Of a stretch of DNA of 7,396 bases, positions 1-5,991 are shown piece by piece (position 1 is the stretch's first letter; every line of letters starts with the position of its first letter). The stretch is from assembly GCA_947440895.1 (NCBI GenBank), contig CANETO010000085.1, positions 1-7,396 of the forward strand, read 5' to 3'. Under the pieces are notes generated by a model. It was not told the origin of the DNA and did not search any database. It saw nothing but the letters and a program-made list of their open reading frames with translations. The position numbers were made by a program, and so were the translations under genes. Origin of the DNA: Planctomycetaceae bacterium. Its GTDB lineage: Bacteria; Planctomycetota; Planctomycetia; Pirellulales; UBA1268.

Positions 1-162
1 CAGAAGCAGCGGCGAGTCGCCGAACTGGCCACCGCCTATATTCGCCGGCACAGGCTCGAGGACTGCCAGGTGCGAATCGACGTGGTGACCGTGATGTTCG
101 GGCCTGAGGGCTCCCGGCCGGTCGTCGAGCATTTTCAAAACGCCTTCGATAGCCCGTGGTGA
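1..162 (+). CDS. yraN: YraN/UPF0102 family protein, C-terminal end (partial)
   Basis: The open frame runs from the first base to a TGA at 160-162, giving the last 53 residues of a protein whose start lies outside the window. It has the C-terminal pattern of the UPF0102/YraN family: a basic helix (QKQRRVAELATAYIRRH), a strand with RIDVVTV, then a short final segment with VEHFQNAFDS. In the family this end follows a restriction-endonuclease-like core whose catalytic Asp/Glu/Lys residues would lie upstream, so they cannot be checked here. The molecular role of YraN proteins is not firmly established, though nuclease activity is suspected from the fold. The gene converges on the AAA+ gene with only 24 bases between the stops, and I see no terminator hairpin there. 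The family call rests on the C-terminal 50 residues only. Confidence 0.72.
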   Translation, partial: QKQRRVAELATAYIRRHRLEDCQVRIDVVTVMFGPEGSRPVVEHFQNAFDSPW

Positions 163-186
163 CGCCAGAGCAATCGACGTGCGTTT

Positions 187-1515
187 CTACGACAAATACC
201 GCCGGCGGTTGACGGCGGCCTGCCAGCGGCCGGTCTTCGTGATGTCGAGGATCTGGGCCTGGGTGAAGTGTTCGCCGTGTTCGAGGATCGCGCGGCGGAT
301 CACTTCCTTCACGTCTGCTCCGGTCGCCCCTTCCAGTGACTGCGCCACCGCGTCGTAGTCGATCGCCAGCCCGAGTAGCGTGAGGTGACGCTCGAGAATC
401 CGGGCCCGCGAGGCCTCGTCGGGCACGGGCAGCGTCACGACCATGTCGAACCGCGACGATCGCTGGGCGGCGGGGTCGAGTGCCTTTGGATCGTTGGTGG
501 TGGCGATCGTGAGGATGTCCTCCCGTTCGAGCACACCGTCGAGCGTGGCGAGGAAGTCGGCCAGTGCTCCGTTATCACCGTTGGAATCACGGTGGCCAAG
601 GACCAGATCGATGTCGTCGAGTACGACGAGCGTGGGTCCGAACGTTTCCGATGCCGCGTAGAGTTCGGCGATCATGTGCCGCATGGCGTTGGCATCGGCA
701 AGGATCGTCGTGTAGCGGTTTCCAAGTTCGCTGGCGATCACGCGGACGAGATGCGTCTTGCCGACGCCGGGCGGACCCGCCACGAGCATGCCGCGATTGG
801 TGCCCAAGCCCAGACGTCGCATGAGTTCACGGCGGCTCGTGGCCGCGGCGAGGAACACGTCCACCTCTGCCCAGACCTCGGGTGGCAGGATCAGACCGTC
901 GCGGGGGTTGGCGAGCGCCGGCGTGATGCCAAGCTTCAGGCAGCCTTCGACAACGGTGGCCTCGAGCACACGCCCCCGCAGCGGATTCTCAGCGGTTTTG
1001 AGCCGATTGCAGAACCGCTCAAGCACCAGTTCGGCCGCCGGTTTGCCGACGGAACTCGAGAGAATGGCGAATTCCCGGCTCCAATGCCGGTCATCCACAA
1101 GCACGCAAAGGGGCTCTGCGTCGAGCGTGCCGGAGGGGAAAAAGGCGATGAGACGTCCCGGCACGGAGACCTTGTCATTGGCACCGAGGTCAAGCTGCGA
1201 CCAGGTGGGCGGCAGGCCGTCGCCAGGGGAGCCGATGATCACGGCGTCCGCGTGACGCTCCATTTCGATCCGCAGGAGGTTACCCAGAATTGCCAGCGAC
1301 GTGCCCGGGCCGGAATACTTGGTGCTCGCGAGCCCCGTGGCAGTGACGCCCAGATGGAGAATCGCGAACGACGTGGGCGACAGGGCCGACACCGGCTGCT
1401 GGCCCAGGAGTTCCCCGAGCACGCTGATGGTCGCCCGTGTCTCGGCACTCGCATTGGCCAGGATGGCATCGAGGGTGCGGCCGTCGGTGGTGGTGCCGTG
1501 GTGCTCGTGTATCAT
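187..1515 (-). CDS. AAA+ ATPase (classical AAA/FtsH-Cdc48-like module) with unrecognised N-terminal half
   Basis: A 442-residue protein with one complete AAA module in its C-terminal half. Walker A is GPPGVGKT (247-254) and Walker B is LVVLDDID (296-303), where the usual DE is DD. Sensor 1 lies in TIATTNDP (336-343). The arginine-finger region is AAQRSSRFD (349-357), with both Arg of the FtsH/Cdc48 pattern (R352, R355). The sensor-2 helix starts at GATGADVKEV (397-406). Such modules form hexameric rings that remodel or unfold macromolecules. Residues 1 to about 235 contain no motif I recognise and no evident membrane segment, and there is no HExxH protease motif, so this is not an FtsH protease. 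The start has a plausible AAAAGGG ribosome site six bases upstream. It diverges from the SMR pump gene. The substrate is unknown; it could be a stand-alone chaperone-like ATPase. Confidence 0.9.
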   Translation of the reverse strand: MIHEHHGTTTDGRTLDAILANASAETRATISVLGELLGQQPVSALSPTSFAILHLGVTATGLASTKYSGPGTSLAILGNLLRIEMERHADAVIIGSPGDGLPPTWSQLDLGANDKVSVPGRLIAFFPSGTLDAEPLCVLVDDRHWSREFAILSSSVGKPAAELVLERFCNRLKTAENPLRGRVLEATVVEGCLKLGITPALANPRDGLILPPEVWAEVDVFLAAATSRRELMRRLGLGTNRGMLVAGPPGVGKTHLVRVIASELGNRYTTILADANAMRHMIAELYAASETFGPTLVVLDDIDLVLGHRDSNGDNGALADFLATLDGVLEREDILTIATTNDPKALDPAAQRSSRFDMVVTLPVPDEASRARILERHLTLLGLAIDYDAVAQSLEGATGADVKEVIRRAILEHGEHFTQAQILDITKTGRWQAAVNRRRYLS

Positions 1516-1521
1516 CTCGTG

Positions 1522-1528
1522 CCCTTTT
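1522..1528 (-). promoter_or_regulatory. Ribosome binding site of the AAA+ gene
   Basis: Read on the minus strand this is AAAAGGG, six bases before the ATG at 1515-1513. It supports that start codon. The match to the anti-Shine-Dalgarno is moderate. Confidence 0.5.
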
Positions 1529-1593
1529 ATGGTGTGGCCGGCTGACCTGAGGAAGCCAGCGGTGGCAGAGGTGGTCGGGATCTGCGTGGTCGT

Positions 1594-1599
1594 GGAGAG
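1594..1599 (+). promoter_or_regulatory. Ribosome binding site of the SMR pump gene
   Basis: GGAGAG lies nine bases before the ATG at 1609. It fixes the start, and the resulting N-terminus (MSWLYLMIAIVAEV) lines up with the start of EmrE. Confidence 0.6.
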
Positions 1600-1608
1600 C
1601 TGCCGACG

Positions 1609-1938
1609 ATGTCGTGGTTGTACCTGATGATTGCGATCGTGGCCGAGGTGGTCGGCACGAGTTTTCTGAGGGCCTCGCAGGGATTCACGAAGCCTGGCCC
1701 CAGCGTCATGGTCGTGCTCGGCTACGGGCTGGCCTTCTTTTTCCTCTCGCTGACGCTCAAGGAGATTCCCGTGGGCATTGCCTACGCCGTCTGGAGCGGC
1801 GCAGGAGTGACGCTGATCGCCGCGATCGGTTGGCTCTTCCTGGGCCAGAAGCTCGACGCTGCCGCGATCGTCGGCATGGCACTAATCGTCGCGGGCGTCG
1901 TCGTGCTCAACCTGTTTTCAAAGACGGGCGGCCACTGA
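1609..1938 (+). CDS. emrE: Small multidrug resistance (SMR) transporter, EmrE/Qac type
   Basis: A 109-residue inner-membrane protein of full SMR length with four hydrophobic segments, at about 3-21, 33-51, 57-77 and 84-103. SMR proteins work as dual-topology dimers exchanging protons for cationic drugs or quaternary ammonium compounds. The essential membrane Glu is E13 in AEVVGT, equivalent to EmrE E14. The substrate-site block GIAYAVWSG (57-65) carries Tyr59 and Trp62, and the end FLGQKLD...GVVVLNLFS also follows EmrE closely. The EVVGT signature lacks the Trp found at this point in guanidine exporters (Gdx/SugE, EVVW), so I place it in the drug/Qac clade rather than the guanidinium clade. 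It is a single-gene unit, divergent from the AAA+ gene and convergent with the TauE gene. Family assignment is secure; actual substrates are not known. Confidence 0.95.
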   Translation: MSWLYLMIAIVAEVVGTSFLRASQGFTKPGPSVMVVLGYGLAFFFLSLTLKEIPVGIAYAVWSGAGVTLIAAIGWLFLGQKLDAAAIVGMALIVAGVVVLNLFSKTGGH

Positions 1939-1957
1939 GCCCGACTTTGAAGTGGCC

Positions 1958-2048
1958 GGGGCTGCCCATGCCCCGTCGCCGGACGTTCGCTATGGGCATC
2001 CTGCCTGCGCTGGTCAGCAACGCCGGCTCTCGGGACATGGGCAGCCCC
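1958..2048. repeat. Large imperfect inverted repeat (hairpin) between convergent genes
   Basis: The outer 13 bases GGGGCTGCCCATG (1958-1970) are matched exactly in inverse by 2036-2048. The stem continues inward with breaks: CCCG 1972-1975 with 2031-2034, GCCGG 1978-1982 with 2023-2027, CGTT 1984-1987 with 2019-2022, and GCT 1989-1991 with 2016-2018. That is about 29 pairs around a 24-base loop (1992-2015). It starts 20 bases after the SMR stop and 17 bases after the TauE stop, so it is nearly centred between the two converging genes. This placement suits a two-way transcription terminator or RNA 3'-end stabiliser. No T-run follows either arm, so a classical intrinsic terminator is not proven. 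A dispersed palindromic (REP/BIME-like) element is an equally good reading. Confidence 0.6.
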
Positions 2049-2064
2049 TCGCGACAGCCGAAGT

Positions 2065-2832
2065 TCACAGCCCCAGCGGGCGGCCGAGCAGCTTGACGCT
2101 GGCAAACAGGAGTACGCCGGCCATCAAGAGCCGCAGCGTGCGGACCGGCAGACGGAACGCGCCCCACTGCGAGCCAACCGCACCTCCGAGTACGGCGGCC
2201 GCGATCACGGGCAGGCTCACGGACTGAAGCGGCCGACCGGCGAGCAGACCTCCCGCCAGCCCGGCCAATGAATTCACGAGGATGAAGGGCGCCGTGACGG
2301 CGGCGATGCTTTTCACGGGCGCTGCCTGGAGGGCGAGCAACGCCGGCGTGAGGAACACGCCGCCGCCGACACCGGTCAACCCCGACAGGAGGCCAATGCC
2401 GCCGCCGAGCGTCGCCAGCGACACGGCCGTCCTCTGGCGGGCAGGCCTGTCTGCAGATGCAGTCACATCATCGACGTCGGGAGCCCGGAAGGACGTGCGG
2501 ATGATCTGGACAGCCGACGCCAGCAGCACGCCGCCGAGCACTGCCTCGAACGCGGCTGTCGGCAACGTGAGCGTGCCACCGACGAACGCACACGGCACGC
2601 TCGCCACCGCCAGGGGCCAGAAGAGCCGGGGACGAAAGTGCCCGGCCCGGCCGAACTGGATAGTCGCGATCGTCGCCACGATGACGTTGAGCACCAGCGC
2701 CGTCGGCCGGACCGCTGACGGGGGCATCCCCAGCAGCGTCATCACCGCGATGTAGCCCGTGGCCCCGGCATGGCCGACGGAGGCGTAGAGCAGGGCAACA
2801 AGCCCGATCGCCAGCGGCAGGATGAAGTGCAT
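2065..2832 (-). CDS. TauE/SafE family sulfite/anion exporter-type permease
   Basis: A 255-residue integral membrane protein of the TauE/SafE (former DUF81) family, whose members are linked to export or uptake of sulfite, sulfoacetate and other small organosulfur anions. It shows the family's two-fold internal repeat. The N-terminal half has GHAGATGYIAVMTLLGMPP (20-38) followed by RPTALVLN (42-49), and the C-terminal half has GLTGVGGGVFLTPALLA (151-167). The halves are joined by a charged linker (about 113-136), with some seven or eight hydrophobic segments in all. The start follows the upstream DUF2237 stop by 13 bases, so the two are probably co-transcribed; no strong Shine-Dalgarno is visible. 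Substrate cannot be read from sequence. Confidence 0.93.
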   Translation of the reverse strand: MHFILPLAIGLVALLYASVGHAGATGYIAVMTLLGMPPSAVRPTALVLNVIVATIATIQFGRAGHFRPRLFWPLAVASVPCAFVGGTLTLPTAAFEAVLGGVLLASAVQIIRTSFRAPDVDDVTASADRPARQRTAVSLATLGGGIGLLSGLTGVGGGVFLTPALLALQAAPVKSIAAVTAPFILVNSLAGLAGGLLAGRPLQSVSLPVIAAAVLGGAVGSQWGAFRLPVRTLRLLMAGVLLFASVKLLGRPLGL

Positions 2833-2845
2833 GCGGCGTGGGTGC

Positions 2846-3256
2846 TCACCCCGCCGGGGCGGCGTGCTTCTTGAGCAGTTCGAAGGGCACTATGTCGAGC
2901 GACTTTTCGTGCGTGGCCTCGAGCACCACCGGCGGTGCCCGCCCCTCCCGGGCAGCTTCCAGCCAACGCGAGGCGCACAGGCACCAGCGATCGCCTTCGA
3001 CGAGTCCGGGAAATCCCCACTCCGGTCGCGGCGTGACCAGGTCATTGCCCGCGGCGACGGTGAACTTCAGGAAGTCCTTGGTCATCACAGCGCAGACGGT
3101 GTGCTGGCCGACGTCATCAGGCCCGGTACGGCAGCAGCCGTCCCGAAAGAACCCGGTGAGCGGCTGGCTGGAACAAGGGGCCAGCGGCAGCCCCAGGACA
3201 TTGCGGTCGGGTTTCTTGCCGCGACTGGGATCGGCGGGGCGGTCGAAGGCGATCAT
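2846..3256 (-). CDS. DUF2237 family protein, cysteine-rich
   Basis: A 136-residue soluble protein that matches DUF2237 along most of its length: NVLGLPLAPCS (19-29), GFFRDGCCRTGPDDVG (35-50), HTVCAVMT (52-59), TPRPEWGFPGL (75-85), GDRWCLCASRW (88-98) and VLEATHEK (111-118). Six cysteines (28, 41, 42, 55, 92, 94) sit in these conserved blocks, which suggests metal binding or redox chemistry, but no function is established that I know of. An in-frame TGA lies 30 bases upstream and this ATG is the first start after it. No strong ribosome site is seen. It is the first gene of a two-gene unit with the TauE/SafE permease and diverges from miaE. Confidence 0.9.
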   Translation of the reverse strand: MIAFDRPADPSRGKKPDRNVLGLPLAPCSSQPLTGFFRDGCCRTGPDDVGQHTVCAVMTKDFLKFTVAAGNDLVTPRPEWGFPGLVEGDRWCLCASRWLEAAREGRAPPVVLEATHEKSLDIVPFELLKKHAAPAG

Positions 3257-3358
3257 GCGGGCGGTTCCGGTGGGCCGGGTAAGGCTTCAGTGAAAGCCAG
3301 TATGATGCAGGACGAAGAATGATGCACGGCAGAACCCGGCACCAACAATTCCACTCGC
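3257..3358. promoter_or_regulatory. Divergent intergenic region, DUF2237 / miaE
   Basis: This 102-base gap must drive transcription in both directions. On the plus strand TATGAT at 3301-3306 resembles a -10 box 53 bases before the miaE ATG, but there is no matching -35 at 16-18 bases, so it is only a candidate. Nothing else stands out. Confidence 0.3.
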
Positions 3359-3934
3359 ATGCTCAGCCTGCAATCCGACACCGACACTCGCTGGCTCGGC
3401 CAGGTCGAGACTCACCTCGACGACATCCTCATTGACCACGCCCACTGCGAGAAGAAGGCGGCGGGGGTGGCGATGAACCTGCTCTTTTCCTACGTGGACC
3501 ATGTGCCTCTCGCCCGCGCGATGACGGAGATCGTCAACGAGGAATTGGCACACTTCCAGCTCGTGCTCGATCTCCTCGATCGGCGCGGCATCCCCTTTCG
3601 GAAGCTCTCCCCCTCCAGTTACGGCCAGCGGCTTCATGCCTGTGTCCGCAAGCAGGAGCCGGCCCGGGTGATCGACCGACTGCTGGTGGCGGGCCTCATC
3701 GAGGCCCGCAGCTGCGAGCGATTTGCCCTGCTCCGGGACCATGTCGCCGACGGTGAACTGCGGGAATTCTACGGGAGCCTGTTCGAGTCGGAGGCCCGGC
3801 ATCACGCCACGTATGTCCGCTTGGCCTGCGATGTGGCGCCCGAGGAGGCGGTCCGGGAACGCCTGCACGAGTTGTCAGCAGAGGAAGCTGCGATCATTGC
3901 CCAGGGTGATCCGTTCGCCCGCATGCACAGCTGA
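3359..3934 (+). CDS. miaE: tRNA-(ms2io6A37) hydroxylase MiaE
   Basis: A 191-residue diiron oxygenase of the ferritin-like fold. MiaE hydroxylates the isopentenyl side chain of 2-methylthio-N6-isopentenyl-adenosine at tRNA position 37, using O2, after MiaA and MiaB have acted. The expected ligand set is visible as two Glu plus ExxH repeats: E31 (CEKKAAG), E62/H65 (NEELAHF), E115 (LIEARSCERF) and E145/H148 (SEARHHA). The opening (LQSDTDTRWL) and the SPSSYGQRLHACVR block (84-97) also follow the family. The length is typical or slightly short. An in-frame TGA lies 42 bases upstream and no other start intervenes, so this ATG is chosen despite no Shine-Dalgarno. It runs in the same direction as the P-type ATPase, 83 bases ahead of it. 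miaA and miaB are not in this window. Confidence 0.93.
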   Translation: MLSLQSDTDTRWLGQVETHLDDILIDHAHCEKKAAGVAMNLLFSYVDHVPLARAMTEIVNEELAHFQLVLDLLDRRGIPFRKLSPSSYGQRLHACVRKQEPARVIDRLLVAGLIEARSCERFALLRDHVADGELREFYGSLFESEARHHATYVRLACDVAPEEAVRERLHELSAEEAAIIAQGDPFARMHS

Positions 3935-3935
3935 C

Positions 3936-4012
3936 CGGGATTCGCTTCGGGATACGCTCTGGGATCAGAACGCCACCACCTGCGACAGACAACGGCTCAC
4001 CCCACGGCTCAC
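3936..4012 (+). repeat. Short 12-base-period direct repeats between miaE and the P-type ATPase
   Basis: Three consecutive 12-base units begin CGGGAT, CGGGAT and TGGGAT (3936-3947, 3948-3959, 3960-3971). The first two agree at 10 of 12 positions, while the third shares little beyond GGGAT. Nearer the ATPase start, ACGGCTCAC occurs at 3992-4000 and again at 4004-4012, also 12 bases apart. The gap contains no hairpin with a T-run and no clear ribosome site before the ATG at 4018. Slippage debris or tandem protein-binding sites are both possible. Confidence 0.4.
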
Positions 4013-4017
4013 GTGCC

Positions 4018-5991
4018 ATGACCACATCCACCACATCCACCGCGCCAGGCCCGCCTGCTGCCCGCCCACTACCGATCAACGAACTGATCGCCATCGGCGC
4101 CCTCGTGGCTCTGGCCGCCTGGGGACTCATCACCTGGTCGGGCCGCGGTGGGCAACCGATCCCGCTTGGGCCGTTGGATCCCGTCCGCTGGTTTCCGGGC
4201 CGCGGCCTCACCCTGGCCGATCTGCCGCTCGTGGTGATGCTCGTGCTGGGGGGCGTGCCGCTGGTATGGGACCTGCTCGCCAAGCTCTGGGCCGGTACGT
4301 TTGGCTCTGACCTCTTGGCCGGCCTGTCGATCATCACGAGCATTCTCTTGGGCGAATACCTCGCCGGTGTGCTGGTCGTGCTGATGCTCTCGGGCGGTGA
4401 GGCCCTTGAATCGCGGGCTGTCAGCAGGGCCGGCGACGTGCTCAATGCGCTGGCCCGCCGCATGCCGACGCTTGCCCATCGCAAGACGGCCGCCGGCCTG
4501 GCCGACATCAGGCTCGTCGAGGTGACCGTCGGCGACCTGATCATGGTCCTGCCGCACGAGATCTGTCCTGTGGACGGAACGGTGGTGTCGGGCCGCGGAT
4601 CGATGGACGAGAGCTATCTCACGGGCGAGCCCTACCGGATGGCGAAGGCCCCGGGATCGACCGTGCTCTCCGGCGCGATCAACGGGCAGGCCGCGCTCGA
4701 AGTCCGCACCGACCACGTGGCTGGTGACAGCCGCTATGCCAAGATCATGGATGTGCTCCGCTCGAGCGAGGAGAAGCGGCCGCAGCTTCGTCGGATGGCC
4801 GACAAACTCGGCGCGTTCTATACGCCGCTGGCAGTGGCGATTGCCGCCGCCGCCTGGTGGTTCAGCGGCAGCGCCACCCGGTTTCTCGCCGTACTCGTCG
4901 TCGCCACCCCCTGCCCGCTCCTGATTGCGATCCCGGTGGCGATCATCGGCGCCGTGTCGCTGGCCGCCAAACGCGGCATCGTGATCCGCGACCCGGCCAT
5001 TCTCGAACGTCTCGACACCTGCCGCACGGCGATCTTCGACAAGACGGGCACGCTCACCTATGGCGAGCCCAGCCTCACCGACGTCGTGCTCGTGGGCGGT
5101 CTGTCCCAGCCTGAGGTGCTGGCTCTGGCTGCGAGCCTCGAGACCTACTCCAAGCATCCGCTCTCCGCGGCCGTGGTGCAGGCCGCGACGGAGCAGTCGG
5201 TCCGGCTGCTGGACGTCGAGGCGCTCGCCGAGAAGCCCGGGCTCGGACTGGTCGGACAGGTGAAACAGCTCAACGGCGGCATGGTCGTGCACGAGGTGGC
5301 GATCACCAGCCGCCAGAAGCTGCCGAACGTCGATGCCGCCGGTGTCGCGAAGCTACCGGCCGTCACCGGCGGCCTCGAATGCGTGGTGGTCGTGGACGGC
5401 AAGACCGAGGCCCTGCTCCGCTTTCGCGACTCGCCGCGGGCCGATGGCCGGCCGTTCGTCAGCCACTTGAAACCGGCCCACGGGCTCTCCAGAGTGATGC
5501 TCGTTTCGGGTGACCGCGAGAGCGAGGTCCGCTGGCTGGCTGATCTGGTCGGCATCACCGAGGTGCATGCAGGCATCCAGCCCGAGGGCAAGCTCAGGAT
5601 CGTGGAGCAGGCGACGGCTGAGGCGCCGACGCTCTTCGTCGGTGACGGCATCAACGATGCGCCGGCGCTGGCTGCCGCGACGGTCGGCATCGCCATGGGC
5701 GCGGCGAGCGACGTCACCAGCGAGGCGGCTGGCGCCGTGGTGATGGACACGGCTCTCGAACGCATCGACGAACTGCTCCATATCGGCCGCCGACTCCGGT
5801 CGATCGCGCTGCAAAGCGCCGTGGGCGGAATGGCTGCCAGCCTGATCGGCATGGGCCTGGCTGCAGCCGGGTTTCTATCGCCGGCACTTGGCGCGCTGTT
5901 CCAAGAAGCGATCGACGTGGTGGCGGTGCTCAACGCACTCCGCGTGTCATGGAATCCGGGATCGCTCTCGGATTATCACGACCGGGACTGA
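4018..5991 (+). CDS. Heavy-metal-type (P1B-like) P-type ATPase, non-canonical TPCPLL motif
   Basis: A 657-residue ion pump with all catalytic P-type motifs: actuator TGE (202-204), phosphorylation site DKTGTLT (341-347, D341), P1B N-domain marks KHPLS (379-383) and PGLG (407-410), SGDR (497-500), and hinge GDGINDAPA (542-550). Hydrophobic segments fit the eight-helix P1B layout: about 20-40, 66-88, 98-126 (two), 264-283, 287-318, and two in 596-640. The ion-site helix reads ATPCPLLIA (296-304), with one Cys before Pro instead of the CPC of Cu/Zn/Cd pumps or SPC of Co/Fe-type pumps. The last helix has QEAIDVVAVLNALR (629-642). The N-terminus is short, Thr/Pro-rich, and has no HMA domain or CxxC. 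Specificity is therefore open. No chaperone or metal regulator gene is adjacent. The ATG has no evident Shine-Dalgarno, so the exact start is less sure. Confidence 0.93.
   Translation: MTTSTTSTAPGPPAARPLPINELIAIGALVALAAWGLITWSGRGGQPIPLGPLDPVRWFPGRGLTLADLPLVVMLVLGGVPLVWDLLAKLWAGTFGSDLLAGLSIITSILLGEYLAGVLVVLMLSGGEALESRAVSRAGDVLNALARRMPTLAHRKTAAGLADIRLVEVTVGDLIMVLPHEICPVDGTVVSGRGSMDESYLTGEPYRMAKAPGSTVLSGAINGQAALEVRTDHVAGDSRYAKIMDVLRSSEEKRPQLRRMADKLGAFYTPLAVAIAAAAWWFSGSATRFLAVLVVATPCPLLIAIPVAIIGAVSLAAKRGIVIRDPAILERLDTCRTAIFDKTGTLTYGEPSLTDVVLVGGLSQPEVLALAASLETYSKHPLSAAVVQAATEQSVRLLDVEALAEKPGLGLVGQVKQLNGGMVVHEVAITSRQKLPNVDAAGVAKLPAVTGGLECVVVVDGKTEALLRFRDSPRADGRPFVSHLKPAHGLSRVMLVSGDRESEVRWLADLVGITEVHAGIQPEGKLRIVEQATAEAPTLFVGDGINDAPALAAATVGIAMGAASDVTSEAAGAVVMDTALERIDELLHIGRRLRSIALQSAVGGMAASLIGMGLAAAGFLSPALGALFQEAIDVVAVLNALRVSWNPGSLSDYHDRD

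Larger units (their letters stand above)
1516..1608. promoter_or_regulatory. Divergent intergenic region, AAA+ / SMR pump
   Basis: These 93 bases separate the start codons of two divergent genes and so should hold promoters for both. I find no convincing sigma-70 -35/-10 pair on either strand. Nor do I see the paired ACGR-loop hairpins of a guanidine-II riboswitch, which would be a candidate ahead of an SMR gene. The only identifiable elements are the two ribosome binding sites at its ends. Confidence 0.4.

Noticed and set aside
187..1515. FtsH-type membrane protease reading of the AAA+ gene
   Set aside because: There is no HExxH zinc motif, no C-terminal peptidase domain and no N-terminal membrane segments. 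Only the ATPase module resembles FtsH.
385..1545. A 386-codon open frame on the plus strand, antisense to the AAA+ gene
   Set aside because: Its product is low in recognisable motifs and rich in Arg/Gly/Asp/His. The opposite strand encodes a clear AAA+ protein with all motifs intact. Long antisense frames are common in GC-rich DNA.
1516..1608. Possible guanidine riboswitch ahead of the SMR gene
   Set aside because: No paired ACGR-loop hairpins or ykkC-like core are visible, and the transporter has the Qac/EmrE signature rather than that of the guanidinium exporters.
1939..2064. Open frames crossing the convergent gap between the SMR and TauE genes, on both strands
   Set aside because: They overlap the real genes in other frames, have no ribosome site or recognisable product, and the sequence is better explained by the inverted repeat.
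4069..5292. A 407-codon open frame on the minus strand, antisense to the P-type ATPase
   Set aside because: The product has a His/Arg/Gly/Asp-rich shadow composition with no domain, while the plus strand carries a complete P-type ATPase.
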